Source of the DNA: Rudanella lutea DSM 19387
Lineage (GTDB): Bacteria > Bacteroidota > Bacteroidia > Cytophagales > Spirosomataceae
NCBI RefSeq assembly: GCF_000383955.1
Contig: NZ_KB913013.1
Span: 5,980,746-6,044,745 of the forward strand
DNA: 64,000 nt
Direction: 5' to 3'
The translations under genes and the position numbers were made by a program. Under the pieces are notes generated by a model. That model was not told the origin of the DNA. It made no database searches and saw only the letters and a program-made list of their open reading frames with translations. This document shows, in pieces, positions 36,501 to 42,498 of the stretch. Numbering within the stretch: the stretch's first letter is position 1; every line of letters begins with the position of its first letter.

Positions 36501-39387
36501 TTACGGTGTGCGAGCCCGTGCCTGAGGTGAGGCCGGTCAGGGAGTAAGCCACCGACGTTGCACCGGCTGGCACCGTAACCGTGGTGCTTTTGGCTCCGTC
36601 GGTAATGGTGGCTGTGCCGGCTACAGCGTTTGTAAGGCTGATAGTGCCCGATACGGCATATTGGTTCGTGGCTGAATTACACGTGCCGGGGGTGGCCGTA
36701 ACGTTAATAGCACAAGTCGCACTGTTCGAACAGGCGGTAGCACAAATACCGTCGATAGCCACACCGTTATTCGTGTTGGTAGTCGAGAGGTATATCCGCA
36801 TCCGGTCAGACGTGACGGCTGGCGTAAAGTCCAGACAGATGTACTGCCAATTCAACGTCTTCCAGTCTACCACTTGCCCAGCGGCACCCGTGTAGGTAGC
36901 ACCGGTTGTGGTTTTAACGTTTGTAGAGGCTGGCAATGTCCATGAAATTGACTGGAAAGAGCCTGTTGTACTGGTAGCCGTGGGAGCAATTGAAAAATTA
37001 GACGCTACCCCAGGGCTCAATACGCCAAAGCTGTCTTCATATTCAAAATTGAAAATGGAAGTTAGTGCGGAGTTATTTGGGGATGCGGGATCAAACTGGG
37101 CTGCCCAAAAACAAATTCGGTAGCAATTGCCGCTTGTGTACGCAAACCCTAACGATGAATTTGGGAACAGGCACTTGTTAGCACCCACATTAGCCGGAAT
37201 GGCAAAAAGTCGGTTTGCATCCTTGGCCCCCAGACCTCCATTGGTTGTAGCATCGACCCAATACCCCGTATTTGCCCTGAAACCAGTTATGGGTGTGTCG
37301 GGCAAGGTATTCCCGCCGGGGTCTGCACTCAAAAAGACTGACTGGCTACCACCATAGGTCATTAAAGTGCCGGAAATGTTCGGATTAGTGGTGGTGAAGT
37401 TGTTGAAATTCCCATTTTCCAGACTCCCGTTGCTCAACAAATTACCCGGGCACCCATCCGTGAGGGCCGCAACCGTTACACTACGCGTTGCGGTAGCGGT
37501 GCAGCTCGGTCCGTTGCTTACCAATACCGTGTAGGTGTAAACGCCTGCCGTGGCCGGAGCCGCTACAGTACGACTTGATACCGTAGTAGCCGTGGGGCTG
37601 CTGATGCCCGGACCGCTCCAGGTGTAGGTAGTGCTGCCAGACGTGGTGTAACTCGCCGAAACGCCAAGGGTTACCGTAGCACCGGGTGCTACGCTGCCGG
37701 GGCTGGCTGTGGGCACAAGGTTTGTGGGGGCCACACAAAGCGCCGGGCATGAAACCTCCTGAATAACCAGGCCGTCGAACAACATACCCATAGTGCGGCT
37801 ACTGGCAGTTTCGTTATTGAAACTGAAATAAGGTGTGCCATCACTAAAGTTAAAATCAAATTCATAGGTGACCAGTTGCCAGTTCGGTGCCGCCAGATTG
37901 TTGGTGGCAGAGGTCGAAACAATGGGCGTCGGGTGTGTGTAAACCGTGCCATTGTTGTTATCCATCAGGAAAGTAGCCGACGCCGTTGGATTGGCCGGGT
38001 CATACACAGCCACCCAAACCGAGACGCGGTACCGTGTACCATCGGTAAGGCAGGTGCTGGTGTAAGGGTTAAGCGCAAAACAAACCGAACCAGGAACCGC
38101 ATTATCGAAAGCTTTTACCCACAAAAACTTGGTTCCGTCTTTAGCGCCCGAACCCTGAATCCACTTGCCGGGGTCTGAGCCCGAAATATTTCCGATGAGC
38201 GGCCACGGTCCACCATTACTGGCATACTGAACATCCATGGCCGGGAAACCACCAAACGTTGTCGTCTGGGTAAAGGCCCCATCTTCAAACGAACCATTTT
38301 CGATCGCGTTCGTGCAGCAGGCAGAGGGAGCCGCCGTAGTGCACAGATTCGGGCTGCAATTAACCGTGTAGACTACGGTAGTGGCCGGGTTATTAGCCTG
38401 CACGACATCAAACCCATTGCCCGCCGTATTCTTGTCGCAGAACGTCATGTTGGTACCATTGTAGGCACCTGATAACGAGATGGTACTCACCCCGTTGTTA
38501 ACAATGATGCGCCCATTGGCCCCCGAAACGGGTTTGTTAATGGTCAGATCCCCCGTGATTTCGAGCGTACCGTTTATAAAGCCGGGACCATTGAAGGTTG
38601 TGGTACCAGTCACACTCATGCACCCGGTATTACTGATACTGAATATTTTGCCCGGTCCCTTATCGCCCACAATAAACTCACAGGCTACGCTTCCGAACGG
38701 TCCGCAGATAGTGTTAATCTGCCCGTCGTTGATGATGTTACCGTGGTTGTAGAAATACCGGCCAATGGTGATGGTTGCTCCCTGCGCATTCCGAATATCA
38801 CTCTCGGCATTTTCGAGGTTCGAGAACGTCATCAGGTTGTCGTTCTCCACGTAGCTGTTCGTACCTAACTTAAACAACGTCGTGGCCGTGGCCGACACAA
38901 CGCCGGTGGTAGCATTGATGAGCGTAAACGACCCCTCGTTGGTAATGGCTCCCGTGTTGGTAAAATTGAGAGTTCCTTCGTTGTTGATCCGAATCAAATT
39001 ACCAAAGCCGGGCGTGTTGGTATTCATGGTAGCCCCCGGCTTGATGTTGAACACCGCCTGATTACCCGTTCCGTTGACGTTGTAGCTGCCGTTGGCATTG
39101 AGGGTCCCGTACACATCAATGGTCAGGCTGGTGTTGAAATTCAGACCAAACCCGATGGTCCAGGTTGCACCCGTAGCCACGCAGATTTTGTTACCCGTAC
39201 CGCTGACGTTCAGGTTAAAATCACCGACGTTGCCCGTGATACAAAGCGTCTGATTGCCCGTCAGGTCATAATTACCGCCCGTTACGGCCGTGTTTACACA
39301 GTTGGTGCATTGCGCCCAACTTAGCTGACGGCTTAGTACCCCCAACAGGAGGGTTAAGGTTAGGCATAAAAGTAGTTTTCGTTTCAT
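30589..39387 (-). CDS. Giant secreted repeat protein with DUF11 and Ig-like domains (2932 aa)
   Basis: A signal peptide (1-26, ending LSWAQ) leads into a parallel-beta-like region rich in Asn/Gly/Thr (~30-330; repeats such as NVSGTGNKICVATG), then several lectin-like or jelly-roll segments. Four near-identical ~85-residue modules (ATPGTCNSATNQY to LPGCGTATATY) alternate with different domains; a fifth copy is divergent. Towards the C-terminus come Ig-like SATLTA modules, a putative-Ig segment (SLPQGLNLSTDGVLAGTPTD), a DUF11 domain (KRQAQVGEVVSFTVVLANTG) and a Cys-rich end (CACPTNVCVPVVVRKIK). No ordinary type A sorting tail is seen, so its surface route is unclear. Gene length and repeats suggest a surface filament or adhesin; this is inference. 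It shares low-complexity Thr/Ser style with the 2137-residue protein but not its modules. Confidence 0.88.
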   Translation of the reverse strand: MKRKLLLCLTLTLLLGVLSRQLSWAQCTNCVNTAVTGGNYDLTGNQTLCITGNVGDFNLNVSGTGNKICVATGATWTIGFGLNFNTSLTIDVYGTLNANGSYNVNGTGNQAVFNIKPGATMNTNTPGFGNLIRINNEGTLNFTNTGAITNEGSFTLINATTGVVSATATTLFKLGTNSYVENDNLMTFSNLENAESDIRNAQGATITIGRYFYNHGNIINDGQINTICGPFGSVACEFIVGDKGPGKIFSISNTGCMSVTGTTTFNGPGFINGTLEITGDLTINKPVSGANGRIIVNNGVSTISLSGAYNGTNMTFCDKNTAGNGFDVVQANNPATTVVYTVNCSPNLCTTAAPSACCTNAIENGSFEDGAFTQTTTFGGFPAMDVQYASNGGPWPLIGNISGSDPGKWIQGSGAKDGTKFLWVKAFDNAVPGSVCFALNPYTSTCLTDGTRYRVSVWVAVYDPANPTASATFLMDNNNGTVYTHPTPIVSTSATNNLAAPNWQLVTYEFDFNFSDGTPYFSFNNETASSRTMGMLFDGLVIQEVSCPALCVAPTNLVPTASPGSVAPGATVTLGVSASYTTSGSTTYTWSGPGISSPTATTVSSRTVAAPATAGVYTYTVLVSNGPSCTATATRSVTVAALTDGCPGNLLSNGSLENGNFNNFTTTNPNISGTLMTYGGSQSVFLSADPGGNTLPDTPITGFRANTGYWVDATTNGGLGAKDANRLFAIPANVGANKCLFPNSSLGFAYTSGNCYRICFWAAQFDPASPNNSALTSIFNFEYEDSFGVLSPGVASNFSIAPTATSTTGSFQSISWTLPASTNVKTTTGATYTGAAGQVVDWKTLNWQYICLDFTPAVTSDRMRIYLSTTNTNNGVAIDGICATACSNSATCAINVTATPGTCNSATNQYAVSGTISLTNAVAGTATITDGAKSTTVTVPAGATSVAYSLTGLTSGTGSHTVTVSLPGCGTATATYSAPASCTVPCTLAVTANASSCDPATNKFSVTGQLSFTNAPTAGVLRVRIPGKGYQDFTAPFTSPLSYSIGGLNSDGQTGTVVATFSNGTCSATAGYTAPVLCLPSACVSPQTGGVESYSYAIPLTTTNWTQAMPMPKFDTQGGTRVLKSVIFTVNQSIRNWGIAESQDTEATEVNIETTGTTSFSLNGVAFVSNVFTATNYPKTVSAAVLVPATGSWPGDNTASSFPSTLLAMPFVTTALNSLTDPTLSPSWVTNVTGDPTDDDDMTYFAPVFSDGSKCFSYSTAADLANFTGTGNLDLRANARGASLVSGAGNLVTQIRTAADAVATVTYVYCDVLLVCSLTATATPGTCNSATNQYAISGTISLTNAVAGTATITDGVKSTTVTVPAGATSVAYSLTGLTSGTGSHTVTVSLPGCGTATAIYAAPASCTVAPCSTSATAQANCNNNGTLDVTSDDYVNILLTPYSNVQGSRFILTATQNGNPISLSLSDGGSLTALSYAYPTPLRAPLGSAGNGNITLILTDVSNTTCITQVTVVDPGECAAAACVGSSPQTVTQSYRTRFQPTELNSVPLLLSKFDDGGGTRTLTGVKLSYGMFEGTNLLFENTAATPSVFRPTVTADIFIDLGATNLSTATLTATPGSQTAPASITVAAQGTYGGDVLYGNPPIQRLSTLYGMGSWLDNVMIDIYSDPRLDSRWVTNATGNPTSDDDIYVMPPQSLTFSGTNSYSATGDLAQFIGAGQIPLTASTLNGLTLSGGGGNLIYRQWTQAYAYATVEYTYICNSCTLVATATPGTCNSATNQYTVSGTVSLTNNLGGGTATITDGAKSTTVSIPAGATSVAYSLTGLISGTGSHTVTVSLPGCGTATATYNAPASCTVACPSPNCFTLAGQQMPMVFQFGYVGFGTYTTNSGSLTTATAISSAAPNLVNVITSSNIGLVGGNLITLSTPMQFAVGSTYTQTFTTASGSFTANLTVNSSVITGPYAREVEAVGFISSSNAAFALTPILYSASYTQNLGSGQINASFTLSSKAPSCGNLNTICPGSTQSVTLTAQAGITNVVWRDSTTNSIIGTGSTLIVVGTESFLAGGYEAVYYEGVDANGCVGKLCCMERISVTKVTATATPGTCNPATNQYAVSGTVSLTSATAGTATITDGAVSTTVTIPAGATAVAYSLTGLTSGTGSHTVTVGLPGCGTATATYTAPASCSVAATINVTSATVCYGNTATLTAAGCTGSVTWSNGTSGNTLVTPTLTQTTSYTATCTTASATTFAVGTVTVLPQPVLNLSASSTLVTTGTNVTLTASGCAGTVNWSNGSTGASIIVTPTQPTQTYSATCTTGPACFTTASIVVNTEEPANLVVTSATICAGSSATLTAAGCAGTVTWSNGTTGNTLVTPALTQTTSYTATCTTATSTTFAVGTVTVNPAVTATISAGSLSICAGQTTTLTASGGATYLWSTGATTASISVSAAGTYSVTATSTAGCSGTSAITIVENPAPIITVSSASICAGGMATLTASGADTYRWNTGATTQSISVSVAGTYSVTGTSAAGCSATATGSLTVFGQPTISPAILPAATVGVTYSQTLTGNGGKSPYTFAVVAGSLPQGLNLSTDGVLAGTPTDNAPASFTVSLTDANGCTAVQPYSTTATGLPKLELNKLVSKRQAQVGEVVSFTVVLANTGLASATGVVVSDTHTAGMSILPGSVTVSTGSFTPGLNGGQWAIASLPAGTTATLTYSASITGEGLVYNTASIPGTPTTDVKTCLTVPMQVCQGAPFAIKVNAPEGYSRYQWYLTAPGATSSTLVADGTLNSFTATLPGSYSVLIDGGLANTCPSQGCCPVVIEEVAVPSYSALVKNSSCVGSTPQADGQITLVNLGTAGRYYYQVSPGTSFDSAGASAVAAIPANGVVSTGLLPGNYTVRVWLMIKGQPACPRDLTVAVVETCACPTNVCVPVVVRKIK
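32845..36700 (-). repeat. Four ~258-bp coding repeats spaced through the giant gene
   Basis: Near-identical segments lie at about 32845-33100, 33832-34090, 35169-35425 and 36441-36700, each encoding the TPGTCN to GCGTATA module. The unique domains between them are 0.7-1.1 kb. A divergent fifth copy lies at ~36180-36430. Confidence 0.85.
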
Positions 39388-39414
39388 TGCAAGGTATATC
39401 AGATGGGTAGTGAA

Positions 39415-41025
39415 TTATTGTTTGGAAAGTTGAATCGGCATGGTAAACAGGTTATTGGCCCGGTTGCGCTCCCGAATGGAACCTGTGGGGTCTATCTCGA
39501 TTTCGAGTTGGTAGGTACCCTTGGGCAGTCCGCGGGGCAGTTTGATAAACTGACCTTCGTACATCACGCCGTACGTGTCGTACCCGCCTACGCTGATGCC
39601 CTGTTTCATGGACTTGCATTCGCCATAGTTGCCCAGCCCGTAATTGGGCAGGTTTCGCTCGCCGTACACCGTTCCGTTGCAGGTGCAGAGGCTGTCGCTG
39701 TTGTTGCAAATGCCCGAATCGAACAGGCAGTAACTGACTTTACGCCCTTTGGCAATCACTCGTCGGCGGGGAGAAGCGCGTGTACCGGGGGTTATTTTCA
39801 CTAACCGAAACTCTACCCAGTCGTCGACATGATAGTGATTGTGTCCGGGCTGATTATCGTAATAGTTGGTACCCGCCGGTCGGTCGGTGGCGATGAGGGT
39901 ATCGCCCTTTTTTTGGTAAATACGCTGGTAGATACGCTGCCGGGCATACGAGCCGTCGGGGCAGCGTAACGTCGAATCGACGCGTTTGTCGCCACAGTAC
40001 CACTCCTGTTTGCCCCAGGTTTCGAGCGGTCCATCGCCGATATTGCCTATACTGGCGGCAAAGCGTAGCTGACCGGGGTAATTGGGGTCGTTCCAGGCAT
40101 ACTCTTTTATCTGAGTCTGGGTAAACCGGGGCAGAATAACCAGGTCGGGGAGCAGCTCACAGTTGGTGCCGGGTGGGCACTGGCAGTAAGCGGGGTTTTC
40201 AAACGAACAGGGCGGTTGCCCGGCATTGGGCGTCGGGTCTGTCTCGAACGCAAGCGAAACTGTATTGAGGTTGCCTCGTACCCCCGCCCGCAGATCGGTT
40301 ACGAGCAGATACCAGAGGCCGTTAGGGTCGGTATCGTTGTTCAGAAACGTAAATCGCCCATCGGGAATGTACTCGCCCTCAAACGGGGCTGTACCCAGAT
40401 GAATGTATCCTGAGAAGCCGTTGGACCGGAAACAGGTGTTGGCATAATGTTGCCCATTGTCGCCCCCGTTGCGGTTGGTGAGCCAAATACTGGCTCCGGC
40501 CGGGTTCACGAGCTCGACTTTTATGTCGGACGAGCGGGCGTGAAATACACTCAGGCACACTTTGGCAAGGCCAAACGTCCGGTTTATCCGGATCGGCAGA
40601 CCCTGCACCCGGATTGGGAAGGTATCGGCTTTGGCTACCCCGTTGAAGTCGCGAATGGGGCCACCCTGAGCACCGAACGTTTGCCCCTGACCAACGGTTG
40701 GCGGCAACGAGAACACAAGGAACAAACCCAGAATGTAAAGGAGCCGACAAAGAAGGAATTGGGTGCAACCACCTAAACGGTTACTAATCGGGCGGACTCG
40801 GGCGAACGGTTCGTTTATAAACGTTGCTCTCTCTACTACCCGTTGTTTACAAAAGAAGGCAAACAGATTAGACACCCTCTGCCCCATCCCGACCCAATCA
40901 CCCAATCGAATACCCACCGGCCGTTGCTCTTCCGGGCGAACGGACAGCAACGAAACGGCAACGCGAAACGCGTGAATTTTGTAAACATTATTCTTCATAG
41001 ACCGGGCACGCTCAGGCCAATACAA
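39415..41025 (-). CDS. Secreted lysyl-oxidase-like protein with a proprotein-convertase P domain
   Basis: The frame holds 536 codons. A strong hydrophobic signal (CRLLYILGLFLVFSLPPTVG, ~92-112) lies far from the first ATG, so the true start may be the ATG at codon 47 or a non-ATG codon. Residues ~125-260 form a P-domain-like beta sandwich (FPIRVQGLPIRINRTFGLAK; DPNGLWYLLVTDLRAG). Residues ~290-535 match lysyl oxidase: the copper-type HNHYHVDDW motif (~395-403), a Cys-rich region with SYCLFDSGICNNSDSLCTC, QGISVGGYDTYG and a KGTYQLEIEIDPTGSIRERN ending. Lysyl oxidases are copper amine oxidases that turn lysine side chains into aldehydes and crosslink proteins. It ends 27 nt before the start of the giant secreted protein on the same strand, making that protein a possible substrate (inference). 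Confidence 0.8.
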   Translation of the reverse strand: MYWPERARSMKNNVYKIHAFRVAVSLLSVRPEEQRPVGIRLGDWVGMGQRVSNLFAFFCKQRVVERATFINEPFARVRPISNRLGGCTQFLLCRLLYILGLFLVFSLPPTVGQGQTFGAQGGPIRDFNGVAKADTFPIRVQGLPIRINRTFGLAKVCLSVFHARSSDIKVELVNPAGASIWLTNRNGGDNGQHYANTCFRSNGFSGYIHLGTAPFEGEYIPDGRFTFLNNDTDPNGLWYLLVTDLRAGVRGNLNTVSLAFETDPTPNAGQPPCSFENPAYCQCPPGTNCELLPDLVILPRFTQTQIKEYAWNDPNYPGQLRFAASIGNIGDGPLETWGKQEWYCGDKRVDSTLRCPDGSYARQRIYQRIYQKKGDTLIATDRPAGTNYYDNQPGHNHYHVDDWVEFRLVKITPGTRASPRRRVIAKGRKVSYCLFDSGICNNSDSLCTCNGTVYGERNLPNYGLGNYGECKSMKQGISVGGYDTYGVMYEGQFIKLPRGLPKGTYQLEIEIDPTGSIRERNRANNLFTMPIQLSKQ

Positions 41026-41425
41026 TGGCTCGAACGGTTTCTTGCAAAAGACCCGCCTACTTTTCTGTTCGCTTTACCATTCGGGTGATAAACAGCATTT
41101 ATTGGTGGACAATCTACAAACACCCCCGTTCTGCGGCCTACCACAGCCAGCGAATACCAAGCATAAATACTTACTTAATTGCCAGAACCTCATTATGCAA
41201 CTTGCGTGCTACAGTTTGGCCTTGCAGGCTCTCTTTACGTATAATGGAGTTATATATAGCTATACAATTCTCTATTTTACAGCTTGGATTGATGAGCAAA
41301 TATCCTTAAACGTGGCTTATCGGAAACCCATAGTAGACTTTTTGGTGTCAGGCATATTTTATACAGTTTCAAGCCCAGTAACGGCAAGCAAAGAGGTGGG
41401 TAGAGATAAGCTGCCGCTCCGCGAA
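41026..41425. other. AT-rich intergenic stretch, no supported gene
   Basis: The 400 bp before the CRISPR relic are AT-richer than their surroundings. Short overlapping open frames exist, but none has a recognisable domain, a ribosome site or conserved features. Confidence 0.35.
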
Positions 41426-41779
41426 AACTCGTAGAAGTTTTGTAAACATGCTCAATCGGACAAGGCAATGTTCCTTTTTCGATAAGCTTTTGGAAAGATT
41501 CAATTATAAATTTTCAATTTTTCGCTCTTTAATATCTTGTCGACTAGACCTGTCACCACTTAAGCTCTAAGAATCACACTTCCATTACAACAAGGTTACG
41601 GCTCAACCGTGCAGCTATTTGAGATCTGCAAGATTCGGTGGCATCATACAAACAGATAGAGATGTCATCTCTCCAAACGAGATGACATCTCTTGAGCGAA
41701 CCCCTTCCGCAAAAGGAGACCGGCCTGATTGACACGAGACGGTTAAACCTTGCAGGTCTTTGAGACCTGTAAGGTTTGG
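41426..41779 (+). repeat. Collapsed CRISPR locus: leader copy, one degenerate repeat, trailer copy
   Basis: 41426-41566 is a copy of the CRISPR leader at 27275-27415 (shared blocks AAGTTTTGTAAA and TTTTGGAAAGATTCAATTA). It runs straight into one decayed repeat (~41567-41600, containing CACTTCCATTACAACAAGG and TTACGG). That repeat carries the same two changes that mark the last repeat of the main array. It is followed by a copy of the trailer (41601-41779) including both palindromes (41658-41692 and 41745-41775). No spacer remains. It ends 12 nt before the stop of the convergently placed HlyD gene, so its hairpin at 41745-41775 may also terminate that operon. Confidence 0.85.
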
Positions 41780-41790
41780 TGATAGACCGC

Positions 41791-42495
41791 TCAGTGGCTC
41801 TGAAACAGCCGTTGTAGCAGGCTGCGGTCGTCGAGGTAAATGTTGGCGTTGCCCACGAGGTGATACTGCACCGGTATGGTGTCGTTGCGGTCGGTGTGGA
41901 GACCGTTGAGCAGGCGCACGGTAGCTTGCCGGTGGTTGTTCAGAATGGTGGGCGAAATCGACGTGATGACCCCTTCGAGCGCACCGAATTTGTAGCTGGG
42001 GTAGCTGTCGAGGTGGACGAGCACCCGCTGCCCCACCGCTACCTGACCGTCTCCCCGAGGTGGGATGTTCACGTAGGTTTTGTATTCCGAAATAGTCGGG
42101 TGAATGATTACGGTGTTTTTCTTCGGGTTGTTTTCAAACCCTTTTGTGATGAGCACCCGGCCGCCAATGGGCGCGAGCGTGTAGCTCACCTTGCCCGTTT
42201 CAATATCTTCTTCAATCAGCACGGTATCGCCTTTCTGCACGGTTTGGCCCTCGCGCACGGGCGTGCGATAGATGAGGTTGCCCGCGCTGTACCAGCTGGT
42301 GTACGAGGGCTGCTCGGAAGCCGTAATCATAACCCGCACCGTCAAAATCTCAGGAAACGAAATCAGGTGGGCGCACCCCACGCTCACCCCAAACAGGACA
42401 ATGAGCAGCGAAATACCCCACCTCACAATCCAGGGCGGCACATGCCCGATAATCTCCTGCATATCGAGGCTGCTGTCATTCGGAATGGTGGCCAT
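41791..42495 (-). CDS. Short HlyD-type membrane fusion protein of a peptide exporter
   Basis: The 234-residue protein has a cytoplasmic N-terminus, one membrane helix (~29-50, GISLLIVLFGVSVGCAHLIS) and a periplasmic part with the biotinyl/lipoyl-like halves (REGQTVQKGDTVLIEE; APIGGRVLITKGF) and a beta-barrel end (VAVGQRVLVHLDSYPSYKFG). It is much shorter than classical HlyD proteins because the long coiled-coil hairpin is missing. It is 3 nt downstream of the C39 exporter gene, so it is its likely adaptor, linking it to an outer-membrane channel not encoded here. A paralogue of the same short type is at 61132-61842; both begin with a motif of the type EIIGHVPPW/EIMGSVPKW. Confidence 0.88.
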   Translation of the reverse strand: MATIPNDSSLDMQEIIGHVPPWIVRWGISLLIVLFGVSVGCAHLISFPEILTVRVMITASEQPSYTSWYSAGNLIYRTPVREGQTVQKGDTVLIEEDIETGKVSYTLAPIGGRVLITKGFENNPKKNTVIIHPTISEYKTYVNIPPRGDGQVAVGQRVLVHLDSYPSYKFGALEGVITSISPTILNNHRQATVRLLNGLHTDRNDTIPVQYHLVGNANIYLDDRSLLQRLFQSH

Positions 42496-42498
42496 AGG

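Noticed and set aside
41042-41434. 130-codon open frame just before the CRISPR relic
   Set aside because: It has no family, no ribosome site and an odd composition; it lies in an AT-rich intergenic region and runs into the duplicated leader.
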